DNA from: Algibacter miyuki
Lineage (GTDB): Bacteria; Bacteroidota; Bacteroidia; Flavobacteriales; Flavobacteriaceae
NCBI RefSeq assembly: GCF_030409805.1
Contig: NZ_JAUFQP010000007.1
Coordinates: 558,001 to 622,000, forward strand
Direction: 5' to 3'
DNA: 64,000 nt
The position numbers and the translations under genes are program-made. Shown here piece after piece: positions 8,098-16,796 of this stretch. How positions within the stretch are numbered: position 1 is the stretch's first letter; each line of letters opens with the position of its first letter. The notes under the pieces are model-generated. The model worked only from the letters and a program-made list of their open reading frames with translations. It did no database searches and was not told the origin of the DNA.

Positions 8098-8982
8098 ATG
8101 ACTACGGAATGGGAAGGCAAGTCTAGAGGTTCGGTTTTAGGATATAAAATATTTGTGTTTTGTATCAAAAACCTCGGCTTACGCACTGCTTATTTCGTAC
8201 TTATATTTGTGGCCTTTTACTTTTGTTTTTTCGCAAGTAAAAGCACTAAATCTATTTATTATTACTTTCGAAAACGACGTAAAAACTCAAGACTAAAAAG
8301 TGTTTTGAGGGTTTACAAAAGTTATTTTGTTTTCGGGCAAACCATAATTGATAAAATAGCGATTTCATCGGGTTTACGAAACAAATTCACCTATCATTTT
8401 GATGGTGTAGAATTATTAAACAATATTCTAAGAGCTAAAAAAGGCGGCATTTTTATTAGTGCCCATGTTGGAAATTTCGAAATTGCCGAATACTTTTTAA
8501 ACGAGCTCGAAGAAAACATCACCATCAGTTTATTAACAACCGATACCGAACATAGCGATATTAAGGCCTATCTAGAAAGTGTAACCTCAAAATCGAACAT
8601 TAAATTCATCATTATAAAAGATGATTTATCACATATTTTCGAAATAAATGCCGCCTTGTCTCGAAATGAAATTATTTGCATTACAGGTGATCGCTACGTA
8701 AAACCATCAAAAACGTTAACGCATAATCTATTGGAACAAAAAGCAGATTTCCCTGCAGGCCCATTTTTACTAGGATCGCGATTAAAAGTACCGGTAATTT
8801 TTGTTTACGTGATGAAAGAAACCACGAAACACTACCATCTTTACGCTAGGCAAGCCGAAGTAAAACATCGCGATCACAACGCTTTATTGCAATCGTATAC
8901 CGAAAGTTTAGAATGGATACTAAAGAAACACCCTTTACAATGGTTTAATTATTTTGATTTCTGGAACGACTTAAAAGACTAA
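8098..8982 (+). CDS. LpxL/HtrB-type lipid acyltransferase
   Basis: Membrane-anchored acyltransferase of 294 residues in the lysophospholipid/lauroyl acyltransferase family. The catalytic HX4E motif is His123 to Glu128 (SAHVGNFE), a hydrophobic segment spans about 28-48, and TGDRYV near 200 is a typical second family motif. In aryl-polyene clusters a protein of this type (ApeD-like) is thought to transfer the polyene or an accompanying acyl chain to a lipid anchor at the inner membrane. The acceptor cannot be told from sequence. It is co-oriented and closely spaced with ACP1 and the dehydratase. Confidence 0.83.
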   Translation: MTTEWEGKSRGSVLGYKIFVFCIKNLGLRTAYFVLIFVAFYFCFFASKSTKSIYYYFRKRRKNSRLKSVLRVYKSYFVFGQTIIDKIAISSGLRNKFTYHFDGVELLNNILRAKKGGIFISAHVGNFEIAEYFLNELEENITISLLTTDTEHSDIKAYLESVTSKSNIKFIIIKDDLSHIFEINAALSRNEIICITGDRYVKPSKTLTHNLLEQKADFPAGPFLLGSRLKVPVIFVYVMKETTKHYHLYARQAEVKHRDHNALLQSYTESLEWILKKHPLQWFNYFDFWNDLKD

Positions 8983-8989
8983 CAATAGC

Positions 8990-9433
8990 ATGAATATACT
9001 TAAAGAACCGATTACAGATCAAAATATAATTCTCAAGTTAATTCCACAGCGCTCACCTATTATTATGGTAGATGCCTTATTGTCTTTTAACGATACCAAA
9101 GTTGTTTCTGGCTTAACCATTACTAGCGACAATATGTTTGTACAAAATGGTTACCTTACCGAGCCAGGCCTTATTGAACATATGGCGCAAACTGTGGCAC
9201 TTTATACAGGCTATCATTTTTATATTCAAAACATACCAGCACCCGAAGGATATATTGGCGCCATAAAAGGCGTTCATATTGAAAAACTTCCGAAGGTGAA
9301 TATGCAAGTTAAAACCGAGGTCGAAATTTTACAAGAAGTTATGGGCGTCACCTTAGTTAAAGGAACAACCACCTTAAACGGCGATATTATTATGACAGCC
9401 CAAATGAAAACGGTTTTAAAAAAAGAAGCATAA
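8990..9433 (+). CDS. Hotdog-fold 3-hydroxyacyl-ACP dehydratase, ApeP-like
   Basis: Single hotdog domain of 147 residues. The N-terminal LIPQRSPIIMVDALLSF and the helix motif EPGLIEHMAQTVALYTGYHF match the small dehydratases of aryl-polyene clusters. It should dehydrate 3-hydroxyacyl-ACP to the enoyl form, creating the conjugated double bonds. A second hotdog dehydratase lies at 16797; in the E. coli system two such proteins (ApeI and ApeP) form a complex, so these two may do the same. The next gene starts on the base after its stop, implying translational coupling. Confidence 0.82.
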   Translation: MNILKEPITDQNIILKLIPQRSPIIMVDALLSFNDTKVVSGLTITSDNMFVQNGYLTEPGLIEHMAQTVALYTGYHFYIQNIPAPEGYIGAIKGVHIEKLPKVNMQVKTEVEILQEVMGVTLVKGTTTLNGDIIMTAQMKTVLKKEA

Positions 9434-9880
9434 ATGGCATCTAGAAAAAAAGATAACACCCTCGAAACATCACTAAAAGTAAACCACGACATTAGAGTGC
9501 GCTTTAATGAAACGGATGCTTTAGGTATTGTTTGGCATGGTTATTATATTCATTATTTCGAAGATGGACGCGAAGCTTTTGGTAGAAAACACGGCATTTC
9601 TTACCTCGATACTAAAGCACAAGGTTACGTAACACCTATTGTAAAATCGACCTGCGAACACAAATTACCTTTACGTTATGGCGATGTGGCAACCATAGAA
9701 ACCACATATATTAATTCGCCTGCAGCAAAACTGATTTTTAGATATAATATTTTCAATGCTGAAAAACAACTGGTTTGCACCGGAGAAACCATTCAGGTTT
9801 TTGTGGACGATAATAACAATTTATCACTCGCTCTTCCTCCTTTTATTGAAGCTTGGAAAGCTAAAAACGATCTATTATAA
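9434..9880 (+). CDS. Acyl-ACP/CoA thioesterase, 4HBT family
   Basis: Hotdog thioesterase of 148 residues. The 4HBT motif is RFNETDALGIVWHGYYIHYFEDGREA, with the catalytic-type Asp in ETDALG followed by WHGYY. It probably releases or edits acyl groups on the cluster ACPs, as ApeK does in proteobacterial clusters. It sits directly after the ApeP-like dehydratase without spacer and 6 bp before KS2. Its substrate is inferred from context only. Confidence 0.85.
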   Translation: MASRKKDNTLETSLKVNHDIRVRFNETDALGIVWHGYYIHYFEDGREAFGRKHGISYLDTKAQGYVTPIVKSTCEHKLPLRYGDVATIETTYINSPAAKLIFRYNIFNAEKQLVCTGETIQVFVDDNNNLSLALPPFIEAWKAKNDLL

Positions 9881-9886
9881 AACACT

Positions 9887-11017
9887 ATGACAGACGTTTT
9901 TATTACAGCTGATAATATTATTTCCCCACTTGGTTTTACTTCCGAAGCTAACATTTCGGAAATCACTCAAGAACATTCAGGTATTGCCCTGCATGATGAT
10001 ATCAGTGCATCTCCATGTTATGCATCTATTATAAATACTGAAAAACTAAACAACGCTTTCTCTAAAATTGGAGACAGTACGGCATTTACCAAACTAGAAA
10101 AAATGATGATTTTGTCTTTACAAGACACTATCTCCCAAACGCATTTCCCTATTTCCGACAGAACCGCTTTAATTATAGCCACAACCAAAGGAAATATCGA
10201 TGCCTTAAATAATAATTTTAAACCAGAACGTGCCTATTTACCTGCTTTAGCCGAAAAAATAAAAACGTTCTTCGGATTTAAAAACGAACCCATTATTATT
10301 TCTAACGCTTGCGTTTCAGGAATTTTAGCCATTGCTGTAGCCAAACGATTTATCCAAAATAATTTTTACGATAACGCTTTTGTTGTTGGCGGAGATATTG
10401 TTTCAGAATTTACCTTATCCGGTTTTCAGTCGTTTCAAGCCATTAGCGAACAACCTTGCAAACCTTTTTCAAAAAACCGAACAGGTATTACTATTGGAGA
10501 CGCAGCAGCTTCCGTTGCCATTTCAAAAGAAAAAATAAAAACCAATAATATTCAGGTTATTGGCGATGGTTCATGTAACGATGCTAATCATATTTCAGGA
10601 CCTTCACGAACTGGCGAAGGACTATATTTAAGCATTCTTTCAGCATTAAAAGAAGCCAAAATAACACCTGAATCTGTCGATTATATTTCAGCTCACGGCA
10701 CAGCGACTATGTTTAACGACGAGATGGAAGCCATTGCCTTCAACCGTGCAAAACTAGAAAAAGCACCCTTGAATAGTTTAAAAGGTTATTACGGACACAC
10801 CTTAGGCGCATCGGGCTTACTTGAAGCCATTGTAGGGTTTCATTCCATGAAAAACAACACGCTTTACACCTCCTTAGGTATCGATGAATTAGGCGTTTCC
10901 ATGCCAATAAATATTATTAAAAAGCAAACAAAAACCGAGATAAACACCTTTTTAAAAACCGCTTCAGGGTTTGGTGGCTGCAACACAGCGGTTCTATTTA
11001 AAAAAATAAAATCGTGA
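9887..11017 (+). CDS. Beta-ketoacyl synthase (KS2)
   Basis: Condensing-enzyme fold of 376 residues, somewhat shorter than FabF. The triad is intact: Cys142 in SNACVSGIL, His270 in SAHGTATMF and His304 in YGHTLGASG, and the C-terminal ASGFGGCNTA is present. It is followed, with a GTGA stop/start overlap, by a short KS-like protein lacking the cysteine. That arrangement repeats the KS plus inactive partner layout at 11896-14123, so KS2 may act as a heterodimer. The role in initiation or elongation cannot be settled from sequence. Confidence 0.82.
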   Translation: MTDVFITADNIISPLGFTSEANISEITQEHSGIALHDDISASPCYASIINTEKLNNAFSKIGDSTAFTKLEKMMILSLQDTISQTHFPISDRTALIIATTKGNIDALNNNFKPERAYLPALAEKIKTFFGFKNEPIIISNACVSGILAIAVAKRFIQNNFYDNAFVVGGDIVSEFTLSGFQSFQAISEQPCKPFSKNRTGITIGDAAASVAISKEKIKTNNIQVIGDGSCNDANHISGPSRTGEGLYLSILSALKEAKITPESVDYISAHGTATMFNDEMEAIAFNRAKLEKAPLNSLKGYYGHTLGASGLLEAIVGFHSMKNNTLYTSLGIDELGVSMPINIIKKQTKTEINTFLKTASGFGGCNTAVLFKKIKS

Positions 11018-11637
11018 AACAGTCTCTAAACATCGTCGGCTATTGCCATATAAAAAACCATACAATTTCAGTTAATGGGCAATCGGTTATTTCCAAAGAT
11101 TCTGAACTTTCATTTGCTGATTTTTCAAAACAAATTTATAAAGAAAAACAACTGACTTATCCAAAATTTTTCAAAATGGACAACCTTTGTAAACTCGCTT
11201 TTTTGGCTTCGGAATTTCTATTTCAACACAGCGCAACAGACGAAATTACCAAAGAAAACATGGGCATTGTGCTATCTAACACCTCAGCAAGTTTAGATAC
11301 CGACCGAAAATACCAAGATACTATAATCGACAAAGAAAATTACTTTCCAAGTCCGGCCGTATTTGTTTACACCCTAGCCAATATCGCGATTGGAGAAATC
11401 AGTATTAGACATCAAATAAAAGGAGAAAACGCATTTTTTGTTTCAGAAAATTTCAACGAAACCCTTTTAGAACAGTATGCCACAAGCTTAATTTCCAACA
11501 AAAAAAGCAGTCATATTCTATGTGGTTGGGTTGATTTTGATGGCGATAATTACCATGCATTTATGTACCTTGTGGCAAAAGAAGGCGCATTTCCTCATTC
11601 AAAAGAATTTATTAAAAACATATATAACGAAAATTAA
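11014..11637 (+). CDS. Short ketosynthase-like protein without catalytic cysteine
   Basis: Protein of 207 residues, about half a ketosynthase. It resembles the N-terminal KS half: MGIVLSNTSASLDTDRKY near residues 89-106 and SPAVFVYTLANIAIGEISIRHQIKGENAFFV near 115-145, the region where active KS enzymes carry the nucleophilic Cys. Here that spot reads GENAFFV, so no catalytic cysteine is present. It starts with GTG at 11014, overlapping the KS2 stop by 4 bases, and its stop overlaps the ACP2 start by one base. The reading frame is open with no sign of decay. It is probably a structural partner of KS2 or of ACP2; the function is not proven. Confidence 0.7.
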   Translation: MKQSLNIVGYCHIKNHTISVNGQSVISKDSELSFADFSKQIYKEKQLTYPKFFKMDNLCKLAFLASEFLFQHSATDEITKENMGIVLSNTSASLDTDRKYQDTIIDKENYFPSPAVFVYTLANIAIGEISIRHQIKGENAFFVSENFNETLLEQYATSLISNKKSSHILCGWVDFDGDNYHAFMYLVAKEGAFPHSKEFIKNIYNEN

Positions 11638-11894
11638 TGGACGCATTAAAAACAGAACTTAAAGAAAGCATCATTGAGCAATTAAACTTAGAAGATTTTA
11701 GCGTGGAAGACATTGCTGATGATGATGCCTTATTTGGCGACGGATTAGGACTAGATTCTATCGATGCTTTAGAACTTATTGTGATGCTCGATAAAGATTA
11801 TGGCATTAAACTTACCGATCCAAACGAAGGTAAAGCCGTTTTTGAATCTATTGCTGTTTTAGCCACATACATCACTGAACACCGCACAAAATAA
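11637..11894 (+). CDS. Acyl carrier protein 2
   Basis: ACP of 85 residues with the attachment motif GLGLDSIDALEL (Ser41) and the usual acidic composition. It follows the short KS-like protein with a TAATG overlap and precedes KS3 by one base. The DSID motif is of the type found in polyketide and aryl-polyene ACPs. The two ACPs may separate starter loading from chain extension; that is inference. Confidence 0.92.
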   Translation: MDALKTELKESIIEQLNLEDFSVEDIADDDALFGDGLGLDSIDALELIVMLDKDYGIKLTDPNEGKAVFESIAVLATYITEHRTK

Positions 11895-11895
11895 G

Positions 11896-13098
11896 ATGAT
11901 TCAGAACCGTGTTGCCATAACTGGAATGGGTATTATTTCTTCTATAGGAAACACTGTAGAAGCCAATTTGCATGCGCTTTTAAATGAAAAAAAAGGCATT
12001 GCTCCTATTGTAAATATTGAAACACGCCACAAAGACGACATTAAAGTTGGCGAGATTTTACAAACCAACGCACAATTAGCCGAAAGTTTAAATCTCCCCC
12101 AAAACAACACCTATTCTCGAACCGCTTTGTTAGGTTGCATTGCTGCGAAACAAGCCTTAAAACAGGCCAACATTAACGATATAAAGGCCTTTAGAACAGG
12201 TTTAATATCATCGACCAGTGCTGGAGGTATGGATATGACGGAAAAACACTTTCAGAAGTATCAATCAAATCCAGAAAGTAGAAAATTTATCAGCAGTCAT
12301 CATGCCGTAGATAGCACCGAAAAAATTGCAGAATACTTAGGCATCACCGAATTCTCCACAACCATTAGTACTGCATGTTCGTCGGCAGCAAATGCCATTA
12401 TGTTGGGCGCAAGACTTATAAAATCTGGACAACTAGACCGCGTAATTGTGGGAGGAACCGATGGTTTGGCGAAATTTACAATTAACGGTTTTAAAACTTT
12501 AATGATTTTATCAGATTCCGACTGCACACCTTTTGATGCCAACAGAAAAGGATTAAATTTAGGTGAAGCTGCCGCCTATTTAGTTTTAGAATCTGACGCC
12601 TTAGTAAAACATGACAACAAAGCCGTTTTGGGCTATTTAGCTGGTTATGGTAATGCCAACGACGCCTTTCATCAAACGGCATCGTCAGAAAATGGCGAAG
12701 GTGCTTTTTTAGCCATGTCGAAAGCATTGGATGTTGCGCAACTTGCTCCAGAACACATTAGTTATATTAACGCCCATGGCACGGCAACACCAAATAACGA
12801 TTTATCCGAAGGCCAAGCTATAAAACGTATTTTCGGATACGCTATTCCAGATTTCAGCTCGACAAAAGCCTTTACAGGACACACTTTAGCAGCTGCTGGC
12901 GCCATTGAAGCAGTATATTCCGTTTTAGCGCTTCAGAATAATGTGATGTTTCCAAATTTGAATTTTAAAACAGCCATTCCAGAACTCAACATACTGCCTG
13001 TTACCAAAGTCACCGAAAAACCAATAGATTACGTCCTTTCCAATTCCTTTGGTTTTGGAGGAAATTGTTCAACACTCATATTTTCTAAAACGCCATGA
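11896..13098 (+). CDS. Beta-ketoacyl synthase (KS3), probable partner of the chain-length factor
   Basis: FabF-type condensing enzyme of 400 residues with the intact triad Cys161 (STACSSAAN), His294 (NAHGTATP) and His329 (TGHTLAAAG). It overlaps the next gene by ATGA, and that gene encodes a cysteine-less KS paralogue. This is the classic KS-CLF layout of type II polyketide synthases, corresponding to ApeO:ApeC in E. coli. It should therefore catalyse the iterative malonyl-ACP elongations of the polyene chain. Confidence in the family is high and in the exact step moderate. Confidence 0.88.
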   Translation: MIQNRVAITGMGIISSIGNTVEANLHALLNEKKGIAPIVNIETRHKDDIKVGEILQTNAQLAESLNLPQNNTYSRTALLGCIAAKQALKQANINDIKAFRTGLISSTSAGGMDMTEKHFQKYQSNPESRKFISSHHAVDSTEKIAEYLGITEFSTTISTACSSAANAIMLGARLIKSGQLDRVIVGGTDGLAKFTINGFKTLMILSDSDCTPFDANRKGLNLGEAAAYLVLESDALVKHDNKAVLGYLAGYGNANDAFHQTASSENGEGAFLAMSKALDVAQLAPEHISYINAHGTATPNNDLSEGQAIKRIFGYAIPDFSSTKAFTGHTLAAAGAIEAVYSVLALQNNVMFPNLNFKTAIPELNILPVTKVTEKPIDYVLSNSFGFGGNCSTLIFSKTP

Positions 13099-14123
13099 AA
13101 CCTTTTTACATCAATAGTTCGGCTTCCATTTCGGCACAAGATACTTTAGAGGCTTCTCATTTTTTAGAAGACATTATTTCTGTTGAAGAAAAATTAGCAA
13201 GAGCCATTCATCCCAACTATAAAACATTTATAAGCCCCATTGCCAGCAGACGTATGGCCACAGGTGTAAAAATGGGAATTGCCACAGCCAAAACGGCACT
13301 TGAAGCTGCACAATTAAACATGCCTGATGCCATTATCACCGGTACAGGAATGGGCTGTATTGAAGATTCTGAAAAATTTTTAAACGCCATTATTGATAAC
13401 GATGAACAATTTCTAACGCCTACATCGTTTATACAATCTACACATAACACCGTTGGCGCTCAAATTGCGCTTACGCTAAAATGCAAAGGCTATAACGTCA
13501 CTTATGTACATGGCGCGGTTTCGTTTGAGTCCGCTTTACTAGACGCCCAACTCATGCTACATGAAAATGCTGCAAACACGATTTTAGTAGGCGGTACAGA
13601 CGAATTAGGGAAACAATTTATAAATGATATCGTGCTTGCGGAAGCTGAAGAAAACAAGCCTATTACAACGCCTTTCGGTGAAGGCGCACATTTTTTCACT
13701 TTATCATCTTCAAAAGAGAATACAAGTTTTTGTAATCTGAAAGGTTTAAAAATTTTCAATAAAGCAACTACGGAAACTATTGAAAACAAAGTGGAAGGCT
13801 TCTTAAAAGAAAACGATTTAACATCAGAAGATATCGATGCTATCATACTTGGAAAAAACGGTGATGCCTTTGATCTTTTATATCAAACTTTACAAAATTC
13901 GATTTTTAAAAACACACCTCAACTACATTACAAACACCTTTGTGGTGAATTTTTCACGGCTTCTGCTTTTGGGTTTTGGGCGGCGACAAACATCATAAAA
14001 CAGCAATCTATTCCTAAGGTTTTAAAGCTGAATTCCGAAGAAAAATCAAGTTATAAAACCATTTTACTTTACAACCAATTTAAAGGTAAACAACATAGTT
14101 TCACCTTACTCACTTCATGTTAA
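13095..14123 (+). CDS. Chain-length factor-like ketosynthase (ApeC type)
   Basis: KS-fold protein of 342 residues lacking the catalytic cysteine: the region that reads TACSS in KS3 reads YVHGAVSFES here (about 138-146). The two histidine motifs are also absent; HLCGEFFTASAF near the C-terminus replaces GHTLAAAG. The GTGMGCIEDSEKF and ILVGGTDELG motifs keep the KS scaffold. It overlaps KS3 by 4 bp and the deacetylase gene by 7 bp. As a CLF it would form a heterodimer with KS3 and set chain length. Confidence 0.83.
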   Translation: MKPFYINSSASISAQDTLEASHFLEDIISVEEKLARAIHPNYKTFISPIASRRMATGVKMGIATAKTALEAAQLNMPDAIITGTGMGCIEDSEKFLNAIIDNDEQFLTPTSFIQSTHNTVGAQIALTLKCKGYNVTYVHGAVSFESALLDAQLMLHENAANTILVGGTDELGKQFINDIVLAEAEENKPITTPFGEGAHFFTLSSSKENTSFCNLKGLKIFNKATTETIENKVEGFLKENDLTSEDIDAIILGKNGDAFDLLYQTLQNSIFKNTPQLHYKHLCGEFFTASAFGFWAATNIIKQQSIPKVLKLNSEEKSSYKTILLYNQFKGKQHSFTLLTSC

Positions 14124-14893
14124 AATTTAAAAACATAAACGGTTTATTTATTATTTTAGGTCTTGCTTTGCTTCTTTGTAATACCTTTATAACAGTGCCT
14201 ATCTATGTATTTATCGCGCTCTTTTTTTGTTGGTTTATTATTACTAGTATTGGAAGTTTCAACATCACCTGGAATTATCACTTAGAAGCTTTCAATTCAA
14301 AAAAAAACCATAAAGAAAAACAAATCGCCATCACTTTTGACGATGGACCAAACAGTGATTTTACACCAAAAATTTTAGATCTTCTGAAAAAACACAATGC
14401 TAAAGCGACCTTCTTTTGCATTGGAAAACAGATCAAAAACCATCCAGAAATTATAAAGCAAATTTCAGCAGCTGGGCATAGCATTGGCAATCACACGTAT
14501 TCTCATGCTCAAATGTTCGATTTCTATGGAAAACAAAAAGTGATTGATGAAATAAACAAAACCGATGCCCTTATTTCTTCCATCCTAAATAAAAAAATGA
14601 ATCTGTTTCGTCCACCATACGGAGTTACTAATAGAGCTATTACTAAAGCGCTAAAACAGACAAGACACCACGTTATTGGTTGGAATATCCGCTCATTAGA
14701 CACCGTGAAAACCGATGAAAAAGCCATTCTAGATAGAATTATAAAAAACATTACACCCGGCTCGGTGATTTTACTACATGATTCAAAAGAAATTACGGTA
14801 CGTGTTTTGGAACAATTGTTGCTATTTTTGCAGGAGAACGACTATCAAGCCATTACTGTCGATGCCCTATTTAATATTGAAGCTTATGCGTAA
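14117..14893 (+). CDS. Membrane-anchored polysaccharide deacetylase (NodB fold)
   Basis: Carbohydrate-esterase-4 family protein of 258 residues. Two hydrophobic segments (about 8-26 and 28-46) anchor it, and the NodB domain follows with ITFDDGP (Asp75-Asp76), the metal-binding HX3H at His126 and His130 (GNHTYSH), RPPYG near 165 and LLHDS near the C-terminus. The motif set is catalytically complete. NodB enzymes remove N-acetyl groups from sugars, but the substrate in a pigment cluster is not obvious; a glycan or an N-acyl lipid anchor could be involved, perhaps with the GT2 protein at 17212. It overlaps genes on both sides. Confidence 0.85.
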   Translation: MLKFKNINGLFIILGLALLLCNTFITVPIYVFIALFFCWFIITSIGSFNITWNYHLEAFNSKKNHKEKQIAITFDDGPNSDFTPKILDLLKKHNAKATFFCIGKQIKNHPEIIKQISAAGHSIGNHTYSHAQMFDFYGKQKVIDEINKTDALISSILNKKMNLFRPPYGVTNRAITKALKQTRHHVIGWNIRSLDTVKTDEKAILDRIIKNITPGSVILLHDSKEITVRVLEQLLLFLQENDYQAITVDALFNIEAYA

Positions 14894-15512
14894 CATATTT
14901 ATTATCCTTTTAGTTTGTTTTGGAAGTCAGCTTTCAACAGCACAAACACCCTTAACTTCGGTAGAAATCAACGCTTTTAAAATGGGTGTCGCCGAATTAG
15001 ATCGCAACACAAAAACCATTGTCAGCGATTTTACTCAATATAAACATTTAAGTTTTTTAAATAACGATATTAAAACCGACGGAAAACTAGTTTTTAAGAT
15101 TCCGAATGCCGTAAAATGGGAATATACTTCGCCCTATAAATACAGTGTTATTTTTAAGGACGACAAATTACTTATTGACGATGAAGGCGACAAAACCAAG
15201 ATAGATATTGGTACAAACAAAATGTTTAAAAGCTTAAACAGCTTAATTTCAAATAGTGTAAAAGGCAATATGTTTGACGATGATACTTTCGAAATTTCTT
15301 ATTTTAAAGTAGCCGATTATTACTTGATCACATTTATTCCGAAAGATGAAAGCATGCATCAATTTATTGCGAAATTCGAATTGCATTTTAATATTAAAAC
15401 CCATGATGTTTTAGAAGTGAAAATCATAGAGCCTTCGGAAGATTACACCAAAATTGTATTCAAAAATAAAACCAGAAACACGGCTGTAAATGATGAGGTT
15501 TTTAACAACTAG
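14886..15512 (+). CDS. LolA-like outer-membrane lipoprotein carrier protein (ApeL-like)
   Basis: Periplasmic carrier of 208 residues. The start chosen is the ATG at 14886, which gives a clear signal peptide (MRNIFIILLVCFGSQLSTAQ); an upstream in-frame start at 14778 would place 36 implausible Cys/Arg-rich residues before it. The mature protein has LolA-like features: DFTQYKHLSFL, GKLVFKIPNAVKWEYTSPYKY and ISNSVKGNMFDDDTFEISY. LolA folds shield lipids across the periplasm, so in this cluster it probably ferries the polyene lipid, as proposed for ApeL. It overlaps the deacetylase by 8 bp and the lipoprotein gene by 23 bp. Confidence 0.84.
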   Translation: MRNIFIILLVCFGSQLSTAQTPLTSVEINAFKMGVAELDRNTKTIVSDFTQYKHLSFLNNDIKTDGKLVFKIPNAVKWEYTSPYKYSVIFKDDKLLIDDEGDKTKIDIGTNKMFKSLNSLISNSVKGNMFDDDTFEISYFKVADYYLITFIPKDESMHQFIAKFELHFNIKTHDVLEVKIIEPSEDYTKIVFKNKTRNTAVNDEVFNN

Positions 15513-16116
15513 TTTATTATTTCTTTTGCTATTATCCGGTTGTGCCGTAAGTACGATTAAAGGACTTCCTGAAACCGAAACTCAAATTGAAACTTTTTCA
15601 AACCCATATTTTTCAAACCCAACAACCGATTATGTTTATAAGGCCAAAATTAACGCCTTTAAAAATGTTTTTGGTGGCATATTGATTATTAAAAAAATTA
15701 AAGAAAACAACCACAGAGTAGTCTTTACAACCAATTTTGGAAATAAAATTTTCGATTTCGAACTAGACAACAATCAAGTAACAACTCATTTTGTTTTAAA
15801 AGAATTGGATCGGAAAATTATATTAAACACGCTACAACGTGATTTTAAAACTCTGATACAAGAACATCATCCGGTTTTAAAAACCTACGACAGCGGAGAA
15901 AACCTCATCTATCAATCGAAGTCCATAAAACGATTTAATCATTTTGAAGTTTCTAAAAAAAGCGGGATACTCACTAAAATCACACACACCTCACGTTCTA
16001 AAGAAAAAGTGATTATTACATTCAGTAAAACTGAAAATTATTTAGCGCGCCACATTATTATCGATCATAAAAATGCACCTATTAAAATTGCATTAGACTA
16101 TTTAAACAGCAATTAA
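15490..16116 (+). CDS. Outer-membrane lipoprotein of the pigment cluster (possible ApeN counterpart)
   Basis: Lipoprotein of 208 residues. The signal peptide ends in LLLLSGCAVS, with the lipobox cysteine at about residue 18. The remainder is rich in beta-strand-like sequence and Lys. A LolA-like protein, a lipoprotein and an MMPL pump together form the export set of aryl-polyene clusters, which makes an ApeN-like role likely, although sequence similarity to DUF3261 is not something I can confirm by eye. Two adjacent ATG codons (15490 and 15493) could serve as start. The gene overlaps the LolA-like gene by 23 bp. Confidence 0.75.
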   Translation: MMRFLTTSLLFLLLLSGCAVSTIKGLPETETQIETFSNPYFSNPTTDYVYKAKINAFKNVFGGILIIKKIKENNHRVVFTTNFGNKIFDFELDNNQVTTHFVLKELDRKIILNTLQRDFKTLIQEHHPVLKTYDSGENLIYQSKSIKRFNHFEVSKKSGILTKITHTSRSKEKVIITFSKTENYLARHIIIDHKNAPIKIALDYLNSN

Positions 16117-16154
16117 TTATCAGCTTATTGCTTTCAATTCAGTATAATATTCCG

Positions 16155-16162
16155 CATTTTTG
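16155..16162 (+). promoter_or_regulatory. Weak internal promoter candidate
   Basis: CATTTTTG followed by CACC resembles TAnnTTTG with one mismatch and lies 28 bases before the beta-barrel ATG, in one of the few larger gaps of the operon (74 bp). Confidence 0.3.
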
Positions 16163-16190
16163 CACCTCTAACAACAACAACTAACCAACC

Positions 16191-16793
16191 ATGAAAAAAT
16201 CGTTTTTATTTTTAATCACACTCTTGTCTTTTACCTTTTTAAATGCCCAAGTTGAAATAAACCCAGGCTTGAAAGGCGGACTAAACCTTGCTAGCTTAAC
16301 CAACCTTGATTATAATGGGCTTGCACAAACTGAACGCTTAAAAAGCTTCCATATCGGCGCAACGGTATCGTTCAAATTTGCCGATTTTTACACATTACAA
16401 CCCGAATTACTATTCTCAAAACAAGGCATTGACTATAAACCACAAGGCTCTACAAAAAGATTTACAACAGAACTTAATTATTTATCTATTCCTGTAAACA
16501 ACAAATTTTATATTGGTTCAAGCGGTATTAATCTTCAAATTGCGGCCATTATCGATATATTATTAAGTCATGAAAACGTAGAATCACCACAAGGCTTCGA
16601 TATTGCTTTAGCGCCTGCTATTGCTTACGATTTGCCTAGTGGCGTGAGTTTTTCTATTGGTTACAAACAAGGTTTAACTGATTTATTTGGGAGAAATGTA
16701 AATACCGGAAATGGTTATGAAGACACGGATGTTAGCAATTTAGTTTTAAATAACGTGATCCAATTTAGTGCTTCTTACCAATTCGATCTATAA
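16191..16793 (+). CDS. Outer-membrane beta-barrel protein (PorT/OmpW-like)
   Basis: Protein of 200 residues with signal peptide (MKKSFLFLITLLSFTFLNAQ) and a typical eight-stranded barrel pattern: GLKGGLNLASL at the start, alternating hydrophobic strands such as FYTLQPELLFSKQG and VSFSIGYKQGLTDLF, and a C-terminus FSASYQFDL that resembles a BAM-recognised last strand. This is the PorT-family porin type common in Bacteroidota. Its place between the export lipoprotein and the second dehydratase suggests a part in outer-membrane placement of the pigment, but general membrane roles are equally possible. Confidence 0.78.
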   Translation: MKKSFLFLITLLSFTFLNAQVEINPGLKGGLNLASLTNLDYNGLAQTERLKSFHIGATVSFKFADFYTLQPELLFSKQGIDYKPQGSTKRFTTELNYLSIPVNNKFYIGSSGINLQIAAIIDILLSHENVESPQGFDIALAPAIAYDLPSGVSFSIGYKQGLTDLFGRNVNTGNGYEDTDVSNLVLNNVIQFSASYQFDL

Positions 16794-16796
16794 AAG

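Noticed and set aside
11014..11637. Short KS-like gene as a pseudogene
   Set aside because: The frame is intact, tightly coupled on both sides and keeps KS-like composition; loss of the cysteine alone is typical of partner subunits.
13502..13846. 114-aa minus-strand frame
   Set aside because: Antisense to the chain-length factor, whose protein sequence is clearly conserved; no recognisable features.
5869..14123. KS/KR/ACP genes as primary fatty-acid synthesis
   Set aside because: Two ACPs, three KS, a CLF and export genes in one operon fit a specialised polyene pathway; fabD, fabH and fabI are absent.
14778..14885. Upstream start for the LolA-like gene
   Set aside because: It adds 36 residues rich in Cys and Arg inside the deacetylase frame; the ATG at 14886 starts directly at a signal peptide.
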